Source: Silene latifolia (Eukaryota > Streptophyta > Magnoliopsida > Caryophyllales > Caryophyllaceae). From it: 64,000 nucleotides of DNA. Below, one piece after another: positions 9,634 through 21,058 of the stretch (its first letter is position 1; each line of letters starts with the position of its first letter). Position numbers and translations under genes: made by a program. The stretch covers positions 145,201,922 through 145,265,921 of the forward strand of contig NC_133538.1 of assembly GCF_048544455.1 (NCBI RefSeq), in the 5' to 3' direction. The notes under the pieces were generated by a model. That model ran no database searches. It saw only the letters and a program-made list of their open reading frames with translations, and had not been told where the DNA came from.

Positions 9634-11178
9634 ATGGCACCAAAGGGATCTTCCTTTAGGGATAGAAGAAGACCAAGAGTAAGAGGAAACTCTTCTACCT
9701 CCCATATCAACACCTTAATGAGGGAGCATGAAGAAATTGTGGATCTTACAAGGCTTGATGACTTCTCAAATGTTGAATTCGTCAATGATGTGAAAAGGCT
9801 CGTTTTTCACCGGCTTCTTCATAAGAACATTCTCCCTACTAAGTTTTTATGTCATAGAACTTTAAGGAAGCTTGGGATTTACCATCAAATGGAAGCCCTT
9901 TTTGAGTTGTTTGGTCTCTCTACCCTTTTCCACATGCACGAGCAAACTTACCGATCCCTTGTGCTTGAATTTTTAAGCTTCTTGAAAATCACGACCTTGA
10001 ATAGAACGATATGCCTAGAATTTAGGTTGGAGAGTGTTTCAAGAATGATGAATCTAGTGGAATTTGCTAATGTTCTTGGTCTCGATGTCTCGCCTACCCG
10101 GACATTAAAACCAAAGAGATATAGTGTTGCACCCCTATGGAGGGCCATGACCGGCCGAGATTTCATGTACATTAAGGAGTGTCTAGCTTTCCACATTCAA
10201 AATCCTATTTTGAGATTTACTTACCGGTTCCTTTCCAGCACCCTCCTTGCTCGCCGAGACCCGGCAATAGTGAACGAACATGACCTTGTGTTCATGGAGT
10301 CTTATCTCGATATCCAAGGAAGGGGTGGGTACCACTTTAATGCGCCTCTTGTGTTACTCGAAAAGTGGGCAAAGTTTAGGAACGGTGATGATGATGGGAT
10401 GAAACACATTGTTAATGGAGGGCTCATTACAAAGATTGCAAAGCATTTCAATCCAAAATTTAATGAGAATAATGAGTACACTCCTCTTACCGGGAATACA
10501 AGGATAAATGAGGACCTTCTTCTTGTGAATCATCATTGGATAACCCTTGAGGGGGTTGATAAAAGAGTCAAGTGGATAACAAAAGGAAGTGATCCAATCT
10601 ACATACCAATGACCGGACTACCAAGAATCTCACCAATAAGGGGACCTTTATCACCAATCCCATCCTACCTCATCCCTCCAAACCCAACCCAAGCAAGGCA
10701 AGCACCGCCACTTCCAAATCCCCAACAACAACAAAAAGAGCAACAACCACAAGATGAGAAAATCAATGTACCTCCCTACCCTTTTCCATATCAACCGTAC
10801 AACCACCCTAACCCCTTTATCCTCCCCCGTGATGACTTTGTAACGGGAATTCTTCTAGATTTGAACTTCCGACAATATGAAGCTACCGTGGACAATTATT
10901 ATGCACTCTACCCTCAATACCACGATATGATTCAAAGGGGGAAGATTAGTGAGGAGGGTGCATTTCCTTCTTGGGCACAAATGGATATACTCTTCCCCAA
11001 TTCGGAGAGGGCAAATGAAGGGGCAAACGGGCGACAAGAGGAAGGGAGTGACAAATCTTGCGGTAGGGACACGGTGGAGCTTGGTAGCGAAGAGGATGAG
11101 TTCATGGACCCTAATACAAGTTATGCATCCAAGGAAATATGGGATAGTGATCTAGAGGGAGATGACGGCGATCTCTAG
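9634..11178 (+). CDS. Env-like ORF of B (ATHILA ORF-1 family)
   Basis: An intact 514-residue ORF downstream of pol, in the position of the env-like gene of Athila elements. Residues about 40-200 match the ATHILA ORF-1 style: a VKRLVFHRLLHKNILPTKF stretch, LRKLGIYHQMEALFELFGL, and a YRSLVLEFLSFLKI string. A Pro/Gln-rich linker (about 345-390) and an acidic C-terminus (LGSEEDEFMDP) follow. I see no signal peptide and no clear transmembrane segment, so calling it an envelope protein rests on position only. The ORF is longer and cleaner than its counterpart in C, which is fragmented. Confidence 0.85.
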   Translation: MAPKGSSFRDRRRPRVRGNSSTSHINTLMREHEEIVDLTRLDDFSNVEFVNDVKRLVFHRLLHKNILPTKFLCHRTLRKLGIYHQMEALFELFGLSTLFHMHEQTYRSLVLEFLSFLKITTLNRTICLEFRLESVSRMMNLVEFANVLGLDVSPTRTLKPKRYSVAPLWRAMTGRDFMYIKECLAFHIQNPILRFTYRFLSSTLLARRDPAIVNEHDLVFMESYLDIQGRGGYHFNAPLVLLEKWAKFRNGDDDGMKHIVNGGLITKIAKHFNPKFNENNEYTPLTGNTRINEDLLLVNHHWITLEGVDKRVKWITKGSDPIYIPMTGLPRISPIRGPLSPIPSYLIPPNPTQARQAPPLPNPQQQQKEQQPQDEKINVPPYPFPYQPYNHPNPFILPRDDFVTGILLDLNFRQYEATVDNYYALYPQYHDMIQRGKISEEGAFPSWAQMDILFPNSERANEGANGRQEEGSDKSCGRDTVELGSEEDEFMDPNTSYASKEIWDSDLEGDDGDL

Positions 11179-11881
11179 AGGATCTCTTCATAGCTAGATG
11201 GAGCGGGCGTGAGGCACCCATCTCAAGCTTAAGTGAAGTTTCCTCATCTCTTCTCTTTATTTTCAAATTTCATGAAAGAAGTTTATGTTTTGTTAACTTG
11301 TACAATATTTGACTTTGTCTTTGGTTGGAGAGTCCTAGCAACATGAGGTTAACACCTCGGCCACATTGAGGTGTTCTTTTATTGTTCCCGTTTGAAAAAT
11401 CCAAAATGACAATTTAGTCTCATGCATTGCATCTTGTGTGCATGAACTACCCCATAATTTAAGACATTAGAAATAATGTCTATCTCGGTTTGGGGAAGTA
11501 CATGCATACGCAACGGTAGGTAATCTAAATTACGCTCTCCGTTATAAACAAAAACCCATGCATCATGTAGTGTAGATTAATATAGCTTGCATTTAGTATA
11601 GAATTCATGCATCATGCTTGCATAATTTCCTATCATTTTGGCCATTGAGGACAATGCCTATATTAGTATGGGGATGGGAAATTCTAACTTAACTTTTATT
11701 CAAAAACCCAAAAAAATCTTTCCGAGACATTGAGGATATTGAAGACTACATGGTATGATCTTTCCAATCTCCTTTTTCCTCTTTATGTTAATGACTATGA
11801 GGCTTTATTTTGATTGATGTGGTATAACAATGTGAATTTAGGAGTTGTATTTAGATTATATGGCATATTAGTTGGTAGAAT
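11179..11881 (+). other. 3' noncoding region of B, left of the C insertion
   Basis: About 0.7 kb without ORFs. It contains Athila-style 'ATTGAGGACAATG' strings (near 11645 and 11725) and ends at the AGAAT target duplication of element C. It continues at 24043. Confidence 0.65.
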
Positions 11882-13146
11882 TGATACGTGCATATTCTAT
11901 ACACTTTATCTGTGGCTTTAGCATGTATTTCTATGCATAATTGGTAGCTTAAGGCTGCTATTTCTCTCGAAACGGTTTACTTTGCATTTTCTATGATTTA
12001 TTGTAGGAATGCGCGGAAGTGGGCTAAATCAAGCCAAATTCGTCCTCCGGAAGCAAGTTCAAGGAAGCCAAGAAGAAGGAGAGTCGCATTTACTCACCTT
12101 GGGATGCGTGCAAGGAGTGAAGAGTTGATTGGAAACAACAAGGAGCCACTGCTCAGCATTTTCAGTCGATCGACAATGCTTTTGGTCGATCGACCACCGG
12201 AGCTCGGCCAGAAGCTCTTGTTCGCATACTCGATCGATCGACCACTCGGCTGTCGATCGACCCGATTTCGAATCGATAGATATTTCTCCGTGTTAGACTT
12301 TCAAAAGCCCAACTTGTAATTAACTTTGGGTATCTTTTTATCGAGTAGAACGGGAACTTTTAGGTTATGCTTTCATTCGGAAAAAATTAGTTTTCAGATC
12401 TAGTGGAGACGGAAACCTTGGATTCGAATGCTTTGTTCTTGATATTCAATTAGTAAGCTTTTATGCAATTCTTCCTCTTTCTTATTTTTTCCTTGTTATT
12501 TTGATTCTTGTTTCATCAATTAATTTCAGCAATTGAATTTCTCCCCTTTGTTCTAGTTAGATTCCATCATGTTGAATTTGTTCTTATTTATTAATTTCGC
12601 AATTAGTGTAGTTATGATTATGTGTAGGTAATTCCTTTGATTGGGAATAAGTGAGCCATGGTGTGAAATTAGGATTGTTGTGTAGCATGAGTTCTTCCGT
12701 ATTGGTCTTATTATCTTTTGATAGATCCCTTTGCTAGATTGAAAGATTGGTAATTTGATTTATCGTTAGATTTAGAATTTCTCTTGAGTGAAAGCTTTGA
12801 TAAATTCTAGGGAATTATTAGACCGTGAGGTTATTTGAGCTTTGATCGAAAGACTAGCTTATTTTCCCTGAGACCGTATTATGAGACCTCTGCTTTGCTT
12901 GTGATTTGTTATTTGCCATGGTGAACCGAAATTCCCGATCCTCTTTTTATCTTGTTAAGAATATTCATTTTAGCAATTAGCCAGTTAATCAATCAATTTC
13001 AAAACCCCCAATTAATTGTTACTTTGTAGACTGAAAAATAGCAAACAAAATCAACCTTGTCTCCCTGTGGTTCGACCCTTACTATCACTAGCTATAGTTT
13101 TAGTTTGGAATTATAAATTTAATTTTGGTACTAAACGACGGTATCA
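11882..13146 (+). repeat. 5' LTR of element C
   Basis: 1265-bp LTR. Four TCGATCGAC words lie at about 12165-12270. The 3' end carries the Athila-like CCCTGTGGTTCGACCC string (about 13063-13078). Compared with the 3' LTR, differences are few substitutions but many single-base indels, concentrated around the words (12160-12420). Confidence 0.94.
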
Positions 13147-13151
13147 AATTT

Positions 13152-13169
13152 TGGCGCCGTTGCCGGGGA
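13152..13169 (+). promoter_or_regulatory. Primer binding site of C (tRNA-Asp type)
   Basis: TGGCGCCGTTGCCGGGGA, five bases after the LTR end. Confidence 0.92.
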
Positions 13170-13329
13170 GACGGTGTAATTCTGTTTGCTTTATTTTAGT
13201 TTATTTTTCTTGTCTCAAGGAACTTTTGTTCCTTGAGGCCGTTGCTAACCTTTGCTTCTAGTTTTGCTTTTGCACAGTTAGAAGACAGGTTTTTGAGAGG
13301 AAGACTTGAGTACTCTCACTTTGGAAGTT

Positions 13330-14012
13330 ATGGCTACGATATACGATAATTTTCAGCCAAAGGAGCACCATCTTCCAAAGGGGCGCCAGTTACCTACCCC
13401 TACTACCGGTAAATTCGAGTTTCGTTCCTCTTATATTGATTTAGTGGAACGGAATCAGTTTGCGGGTCTGCCAGATGAAGACCCCTTGAAACATATGGAA
13501 ATTTTCACGGACTATTGCTGTTCAATACCTATACCGGAGGGGGTAACTCAAGATGAAGTAAAGGGGTTTATGTTCTTATACTCCTTGAAGGATTCGGCGC
13601 AAGATTGGTACCGCTACCTCGATAGAGTAGCATTTGAGTCACCGATTGGACATCTTTAGCACTAGCCTTCTACAAGAAGTACTTCCCGCTTTCAAAGACT
13701 GATGCCTTGAAGGGTAAAATCACGAGTTTTCAGCAAGGAGCCGACGAAGATTTTTGTGAAGCATGGGGACGTTTCAAACGTTTGGTCCGAGCTGTCCCTC
13801 ATCATGGTTTCCAGCAATGGTATCTTTGCAACCTATTTTACAATGCTTTATATGATGATTACAAGGTCATTTTGGATGCAATTTTGCTAATGGTAGGTTC
13901 CAAAATAATACCGGTCAAAGTAAAGGTTGGAACACCATTGAGGAGATGGCGGTCCATAAAGGCGAGTTTGGAAGTTCACGTGGAAAGTCACGAAGGCAAA
14001 GTGAAGAAATGA
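13330..14012 (+). pseudogene. gag N-terminal part of C (frameshifted)
   Basis: The first ATG (13330) opens a capsid-type protein with FRSSYIDLVERNQFAGLPDEDP, then HMEIFTDYC and FLYSLKDSAQDWY, the core of the plant retrotransposon gag family. The frame is lost at about 13640-13660 and resumes in another frame through KITSFQQGADEDFCEAWGRFK to about 13930, where it shifts again. Two frameshifts in 700 bases mean no intact capsid. Each part is clearly gag by motif. Confidence 0.88.
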
Positions 14013-15502
14013 CTGTTGTGACACTTATGACTTCCATTTCTACCCGTCTCGAGAAGCTCGAGACTTCTGAAGCTCCCAAGGAGAATGTCGAAATTCCTGT
14101 TCAAAACTCAGATGAGATCGAGAAGTTAAGAGAGATGGTCCAACTCCTTTTAGTTCAAGTGGCGAATATGGAAGCAGCCGGGATTGAGTCCTCACGGAAT
14201 TTTGTGAAACAATTGGAGAATATGGAGGCTAAGCAAGCCGCTAATTCTTCAAACAAATGTGAAGGGCCGATTGAGACGATCAATGCCATCAATCTCAGAA
14301 GTGGCCTTTCTTATGAAAGTCCCGACAAGCCAAAGGAAGACTCGGGAAATGATGAAGAAGCTCGTTTGAATTCTGATGCAAAAACGAGTCTGAATGCCAG
14401 TACCGTTGGTCGATCGACTGAATTGTCAGACAAAATAGTTTCTGGTCAGAAACTATTCACACCTAGCACATCCAGTCGATCGACCAACATCCTCGGTCGA
14501 TCGACTGAGATACCTGATGACGTTAATCCTGGACAGGAACTGTTCACGCCCAGCTTACTTGGTCGATCGACCACCCCTACCAGTCGATCGACTGGATCTC
14601 CAGAGCGGGATGCAAATCCGTCGACTAGTTTGCATGATTCGTCACTCATTGATGATTTGACGGGGGTTTTAAACCTACGGAAGCCGAAGGTTACTGATCC
14701 TACGGCCAGTGTTGCAGTCCCGTATCCGGAGCGTTTGAAGGCTACCAAGCTGGAGCGTAAGTTTGGTAAGTTTCTGGAGATGGTCCATAATCTCGAGGTA
14801 ACGGTTCCTTTCACTGATTTAATTACCCAGGTACCCTCTTACGCTAAATTTATGAAAGATATTTTGAATCGTGAGAGAAATTTTCGTGATGATGGTAATG
14901 TTGCGTTTGTGGAGGAATGTAATGCTCATTCACAAGTTAATGTGCCACCTAAATTAAAGGACCCGGGTAGTTTTTCAATTCCTTACACTATAGGTAACCA
15001 CGTAATTGGAAAGGCCCTCTGTGACTTAGGGGCCAGTGTTAGTGTCATGCCATATTCTGTTTGCGAAAGGTTAAACATTGGTAGACTTAAGGTGACCGAT
15101 ATTACCGTTCAAATGGCAAATAGATCGACTCAGAGACCTATAGGTGTTCTAGAGGATGTACCCGTTCGAGTGGGTAAGTTTTTTATTCCTGTCGATTTCG
15201 TTGTTTTGGACATTGCAGAGGATAGTCAGATACCTATTATTTTAGGCAGACCGTTCTTACATACAGCTGGGGCTGTGATAGATGTCAAACGCGGAACCAT
15301 CACCTTAGAGGTAGGGGATGACACCATTGAGTTCAGTCTTGCTCACAAGGCAACTAAACCTGCTGATGAGGATACGTGTTATTCCATTGATATTGTAGAC
15401 AGGGTTGTTACTTGTAATTGGAGGGAATCCTTAGCCAAGGATCCCTTAGCTGATCTAACCCATTTAGATGAGTGTGCGGGTAATCTGATGGAGAATCTTT
15501 GA
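13946..15502 (+). pseudogene. gag C-terminal part and aspartic protease of C
   Basis: An open stretch of about 518 codons. It begins with a coiled-coil-like region (ISTRLEKLETSE; EKLREMVQLLLVQVANMEA) and INAINLRSGLSY, typical of Athila gag. The middle (14406-14600) is a Ser/Thr/Arg-rich region made by in-frame TCGATCGAC words, read as R-S-T repeats. The protease follows with its catalytic LCDLGASVSVMPYSV motif (about 15018-15060) and the ILGRPFL flap-end motif (about 15240). It stops at 15500-15502, one frame away from RT. No CCHC zinc knuckle was seen. It could be translated only as an isolated piece. Confidence 0.88.
14406..14600 (+). repeat. In-frame TCGATCGAC word array inside gag of C
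   Basis: Five copies of (G/A)GTCGATCGAC(T/C) at about 14408, 14472, 14492, 14560 and 14580, all in the same frame and giving GRST or SRST. Two copies are followed by similar 'PGQ.LFTPS'-like strings, so part of the array is also a larger direct repeat. A decayed copy occurs at about 15120. Confidence 0.9.
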
Positions 15503-15515
15503 GGAGCCATACGCT

Positions 15516-17281
15516 TTGGTTGCCTCAATGGAGAGCTACGAGCTCAATGAAGAAGAAGATGAGATGCTTTTAAGCCTGGCCAACGATAACTTGGTGAACA
15601 CTTGCTACACCATCGAAGCTGATTCTGTCTATGCTGTAGAGGTAAAGGTACCGGAGCGTAAGCCACTTCCTCCTAATCTTAAGTATGTTTTTCTAGATGA
15701 TACGGAGCAGTACCCAGCTATTGTTAGCTCTAAGCTCAATGATGACCAGCTGTCTGCTTTGATGTGTGTACTTAAGAAAAACAGGAAGGCTTTGGGTTAC
15801 TCTCTGGATGACATTAAGGGCATCAGCCCCGATGTTTGTATGCATAGGATAGAGCTGGAAGAGGGCCACAAGCCTTACAGACAGGGTCAACGCAAGTTGA
15901 ACCCGAAGATGCAGGAAGTTGTTATGGCTGAGGTGATGAAACTACTTGATGCAGGTATTATTTATATAGTTGGCAACTCCAAGTGGGTTAGCCCAGTTCA
16001 GGTGGTCCCGAAGAAAGGATGGACTACCGTGGTTAAAAATGATAAAAATGAATTAATACCAACTCGAGTAGTGACAGGGTGGCGGATGTGCATTGATTAT
16101 AGACAGTTGAATGCCGCCACCAAGGAAGACCATTTCCCCCTCCCTTTTGTTGACCAAATGACTGAAAGACTTGCTTCTAACAAATTTTTCTGTTTTCTAG
16201 ACGGGTATTCAGGGTTCTTTCAGATCCCTATTCATCTGGACGATCAGAGTAAGACTACTTTTACCTGTCCACAGGGTGTTTTTGCATATCGTAGAATGCC
16301 TTTCGATTGTGTAACGCCCCTGCTACCTTTCAGAGGTGCATGATGGGGATTTTTTCTGATTATATAGAAAATATTATGGAGGTATTCATGGATGATTTCT
16401 CAGTTTATGGTAATGACTTTGATCGTTGTTTAGCTAACCTTGATAAAGTCATGCAGTGTTGTATAGATGTTAATCTTGTTTTAAACAGGGAAAAGTGTCA
16501 GTTTATGGTCAATGAGGGAGTTGTGTTAGGGCATCTGATTTCTGATAAAGGTATACATGTTGACAAAGCAAAGGTGCAGGTGATTGAGCAATTACCTCCT
16601 CCCGTGAATGTTAAAGGAGTGAGGAGTTTCCTTGGTCACGCTGGTTTCTATCGGCGTTTCATTAAGGATTTTTCAAAAATTGCTAAACCACTTACACAAT
16701 TGCTCCTTAAGGATGTTGTCTTTGAATTTACTGATGAGTGCCATGTCGCTTTTCACAGGTTAAAGGAGGCCCTAGTTTCTGCGCTAATCATTCAGCCGCC
16801 TGACTGGGACCTCCCATTTGAGATCATGTGTGATGCCAGCGATTATGCGATCGGTGCAGTCCTGGGACAGCTAAAGAATAAAGCTTTGAATGCCATATAC
16901 TATGCGAGCCGAACTCTGGATGAGGCTCAAGTCAACTATTTTACCACTGAGAAAGAGTTTCTAGCTGTTGTTTTTGCCTTAGACAAATTTCGATCTTATT
17001 TGTTAGGTTCTAAGGTTATTGTTTATACTGATCATGCAGCGTTGAAGACTCTCTTTATTAAGAAAGATGCGAAGCCGAGGCTTTTAAGGTGGATACTCCT
17101 TTTGCAGGAGTTTGATTTGGAGATCAGAGATAAGAAAGGAGCAGAGAATGTGGTAGCTGACCACCTATCTCGTCTGCAGCTGACAGAAAGGGAGGATTTG
17201 TTGCCTATTAATGATTCTTTTCCGATGAGAGTCATTAGCTATTACTACTTCAGGGTCTTATCCACCTCCGTGGTTTCTTGA
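15516..17281 (+). pseudogene. RT and RNase H of C (frameshifted)
   Basis: RT runs in one frame to about 16306. There one G is missing in the MPFGLCNAP motif, which shifts the frame, and it continues from 16307. The catalytic FMDDFSVYG is at about 16387-16413 and [15 protein letters not shown] at about 16635. RNase H shows [34 protein letters not shown] and [10 protein letters not shown] further frameshift at about 17226 ends the ORF before the integrase. The protein is closely similar to B pol, so both are Athila, but they differ at many positions. Confidence 0.92.
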
Positions 17282-17325
17282 TTTTGCTAATTTTTTGTGA
17301 CGGGTAGGATACCACCCGAGCTTTC

Positions 17326-18566
17326 ATGGCGACGAAGAAGCGGTTTGCCTATGATGCTAGACAATATTTTTGGGATGATCCTTATGTTTTCAAGGAATGC
17401 GCAGACGGTCTCATCCGGATATGCTTACCTCAGTGGGAGGTGAAGGATATCCTAGAGGCTTGCCACTCTTCTGCTTATGGTGGTCATCACGGTCCGTCCA
17501 GGACCGTAGCTAAGGTACTCCAATCTGGTTTCTATTGGCCTACTTTACATGCAGATTATCGCGAGTTTTGTTCTTTGAGTGCGATGCTTGTCAAAGATCG
17601 GGGAATATTTCCAAGAGACATGAGATGCCACAGGTAGGCATTCTTGAGGTTGAGATTTTCGATGTCTGGGGCATTGATTATCAAGGACCCTGTCCGAGCA
17701 GTCAAGGTAATAAATATATCCTTGTAGCTGTAGATTATGTATCCAAATGGGTGGAAGCTATTGCTACTCCCCATTGCGATGCTAAGGCCGTGATTAAATT
17801 GTTTAAAAAGATTATTTTCCCTCGTTTTGGTGTCCCTCGGGTTGTCATTAGCGATGGGGGAATGCATTTTAAAGAGAAACAACTTAGTGCTTTATTGACT
17901 AAATTCGGTGTCCAACATCGTAGAGGTTTGGGGTACCATCCCCAAACTAGTGGTCGAGTTGAGGTTTCTAACGAGAGAATTGAAAGAAGTCTTAGCTAAA
18001 GTTGTTTCTAAATCACGGAAAGATTGGAGTCTTAAGTTAGACGATGTCTTATGGGCTTATAGAACTGCGTTTAAAACGCCAATCGGGATGTCACCATACC
18101 GATTGATTTATGGTAAGACATGTCATTTACCTGTCGAGTTAGAGCGTAAGTCTTGGTGGGCTATTTGTGATTTGAATTTGGATCCTAACCTCTCTCGTGA
18201 GAAACGCATGACACAGCTGAATGAGCTAGAGGAATTTAGGTGGCTTGGCCTATGACAATGCAAGGATCTACAAGGAGAAATCAAAGCGCGGCACGACAAG
18301 AGAATCATCAAGCGCGAGTTCCATATTGGCGATAAGGTACTTCTTTTTAACGCTCGTATCCGTTTATTTCTGGTAAGTGAAATCCAGGTGGATCGGCCCC
18401 TATACGGTCCTTTGTCACAAAGTTCGGATCAGTTGAATTGGAGACCTCTGCTGGAGAAAGGTTCAAGGTAAATGGCCAATATGTGAAGCACTATCATGGA
18501 TCAGATGCATATGTTGGGAAGGTCGAGGTTTTGTACTTCGATCCGCTATCAGATGATGAAAAGTGA
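17326..18566 (+). pseudogene. Integrase of C (several frameshifts)
   Basis: Pieces in three frames. 17326-17637 holds the zinc-finger His pair (CHSSAYGGHHGPSRT). 17535-17999 holds the Cys pair ([10 protein letters not shown]) and the catalytic Asp residues in VWGIDYQG and VISDGGMHF. 17908-18255 holds the catalytic Glu region and [15 protein letters not shown]. The C-terminus is decayed and ends in a FDPLSDDEK-like tail at about 18566. At least three frameshifts, so inactive. Confidence 0.88.
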
Positions 18567-19579
18567 GGTAACAAGGTCGTGCGGGACCTCTTAAACCAGC
18601 GCTAACTGGGAGGCAACCCAGGTTGTAATTTTTTGTAACTTAGGAACTTTATTTTGTCATTTCAATTAATTTGCACTTTGAGTTTTTGTTTTACTTGTTT
18701 GTTGTTTTCTTTAATCCCCTTTAATTGGCAATTTCTTGGTTTGGGGAAAATTGTACGCCTTTGATAATTTTGCAGAATTTATTTTATGCAAAGTGCGTAA
18801 GTGGTCTCTTGGATTTTTGCGAGAGAAAGACAGGAAGTTATGATGGCAAAATGAATTTTGACGAATTTAAGTCCATTTGCCAGTTCAAATAGTCGATCGA
18901 CTAGGAGGTTCAGTCGATCGACTGAAGCGAGGAGAACAGAGGCTACTGTGTATAGGGAAGTGGTCGATCGACTGGGTAAAATAGTCAATCGACCACCAAG
19001 GAGAGTCCGAAGCTCTTGTGCGGGGTAATCCGGTCGATCGACCGAGTAAAGTGGTCGATCGACCACTTCGCTGAGTTCAGAATGAAGCTAATAAGGAAGT
19101 CTTCATCCCTTACTCTTTTATTCTTTCATTTTCCAAAAAATCAGAAAAGGCCAAACCCTATTTCCTCTCCCTTTTCGCGTTTTCAATCGCAAATCCGTCT
19201 CACTCTCTTCCTTTCTTGCTTTAATCTTCAAGGAAATCATCAAGGTATGTTTCTAATCTTATCTTTATGCCTTTTATTCGAGTTTTGCTGAAGTTCCATG
19301 CGAAATTTTCGAGTAATGTGCCCTTGAGACGAAAAATCGATTTGGGGAAATCGATTCTAGGGTTTGATTTCTTGTAATCTTTGTACTTTAATCGCTTAGT
19401 CTACTCTTTCCCCCTTGTTTTTCAACGCAAATAAGCAGTTAGGACGTGTTTTAAGCCGTTTCCCCCAATTTATTCGAAACCCTAATTCGCTTCCAGGTTT
19501 AATCTTGATTCGGGTTTCCAGATATTGACATTGCTAAGGGGTTTTTCGTTGCTTATGGGCTGTTTTGCAGGTAACAACA
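18567..19579 (+). other. Spacer and putative spliced leader before env-like ORF of C
   Basis: About 1 kb. It includes a TCGATCGAC array (18894-19075) and then a pyrimidine-rich tract. A good intron is visible at 19245-19570: CATCAAG|GTATGT donor and GGGCTGTTTTGCAG|G acceptor, ten bases before the env-like ATG. This would make a spliced leader for a subgenomic mRNA. Confidence 0.55.
18894..19075 (+). repeat. TCGATCGAC word array downstream of pol of C
   Basis: Six copies in 180 bases: AGTCGATCGACT twice, TGGTCGATCGACTGG, AGTCAATCGACC (one CpG decayed), CGGTCGATCGACCG and TGGTCGATCGACCA. Several are perfect 12-bp palindromes. A further pair is at 22028-22062. Confidence 0.9.
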
Positions 19580-21058
19580 ATGACAAAGGGAAAAGAGCCA
19601 ATGCAAGAGGGACAATCGAGCCAAAGGCCAGCTAAGCGGCAACGAGGACCGCCCCTGATGATAGAATCCACTACAGATAGTCTACTTGACTATCCGCAGG
19701 TTATCTTTGATAAACCTATTCAGCGCGCTAAATTTTCCTTCTTTGTTTCGAGTGTAAAGGTCACAGCTACCCGGTTTCTCCACAAAGACACTTTGGAGAA
19801 ACTAGGTCACATTCTAGTCGGTCGTGTCCCCGCTAAATGGGACGGGTATGACGGAGTTTAGTGGACATGGCTGAGTTCACGTACTATGTTATGACCCTTG
19901 AATTCTTTTCCTCTTACGCTTTTGACTCCAAAGCCTTTGAGGCTGATGCGACCAAACCCTGCATTTCCTTTCGACTTAATAATGTCAATTATTCTCTGAC
20001 ACTTGCTGATTTTGCGGTTTTTTTCGGGTCTTTACTTCGAGGCGGAACCTCGGACCCCTCCGACACTCACCGGGCCATGTGGTCTTGTATCGGTGACACT
20101 TACGGGTCGAGGAGGACGGGCACTTCCGTCCACTTGCCCCCTCTTCGTTATTTTCTACGGCTAATGGGTAATACCATTTTTGGCCGTAAAGAGTCTAATA
20201 ATGTGAATAATATTGAGCTGTCGATTTTGGCGGGCTATCTGAACGTTGAGCGTCGGAGAGCCCGCATCTATAACATTGCCTACTTGACCGCCGCTCACTT
20301 TCGGGATCTGTAAGTGAGGGCACCTTGACCACCATTGCCTGTGGCGGATTGGTGACACGTATCGCCAACCGCCTTGTTTTACTTTTCCCTCGACAGGAGG
20401 ACCCCATCGACCCTGAGCTGCGTTTCATGGACCTCCGTTACGCGAGGGGTGTCTATTGGGTCGATAGACAGATGCGGTGGAAGATTGACTCTTTCATCTG
20501 TGACCGCATCCCTGTCACTGGCTACCCTCCTGTCCTGCCCCTTACCACTGTTGAGGGGGCAGCTCGGCCGCCCCTGCCTAGTTACAGGCTTCCTCTGGTG
20601 GCGGCCACACCTGCTGCTAGCACTTCGAGGAGAGCTCGTGCCTCCTCTTCACAGGCACCCTCTACCTCCACTACCACTCCCACTGCTGGCACCTCCACTT
20701 TTCGACCACCTACTCCTTTGGTTGTCCCTCCGGTCATGGACCAGAGGGCAATGTCACGTGTTTTGGGTGACTTGTGCAGGAGTTTCAACGAGCACAGGTT
20801 GGACACGGCCATCGCCCTGTACCCGGTCTACGATGAGTTGGCTCGAGGGGGATGCTTCCCCAGGGTGACTGGGCTCACCCTTCTTACTTTGTCCCCCCAG
20901 CAGGCGGTTACCCTCAGCCTGCTAGGAGACCCCCTCCCACTACTACTGCTGGTGCCTCCGGTTCCAGGAGGGCCACTCCCGCTGCTGCTGCGGAGGAGGA
21001 GGAGAGCGACTCGGGGTCCGGAGAGGACAGTGACTCTGACTACGAGGGTGGAGATTAG
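19580..21058 (+). pseudogene. Env-like ORF of C (ATHILA ORF-1 family), fragmented
   Basis: It starts MTKGKEPMQ at 19580 with a basic PAKRQRG stretch that looks like a nuclear signal. Frame 1 holds RFLHKDTLEKLGHILVGRVP (to 19861). Frame 2 (19861-20313) continues VDMAEFTYYVMTLEFFSSY. Frame 3 (20325 on) holds ACGGLVTRIANRLVLLFP. The Ser/Thr/Pro-rich linker and the acidic tail (EEESDSGSGEDSDSDYEGG) are split by one more frameshift, ending at 21056-21058. The order of segments matches the B protein: a helical core, a Pro-rich linker and an acidic end. At least three frameshifts make it nonfunctional. No signal peptide is seen. Confidence 0.82.

Noticed and set aside
14408..14590. CRISPR-like array of regularly spaced repeats
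   Set aside because: Words are only about 9-12 bp, spacing is irregular, and the genome is a plant; these are retroelement motifs.
14446..14814. Minus-strand 122-codon ORF over the C gag word array
   Set aside because: TCGATCGAC is palindromic, so the opposite strand also gives a repeated, open frame (VDRP-like); it is a shadow of gag.
20374..20868. 164-codon ORF overlapping the env-like region of C
   Set aside because: It is a shifted frame over the Ser/Thr/Pro-rich linker; the frame with family-like sequence is the one starting near 20325.
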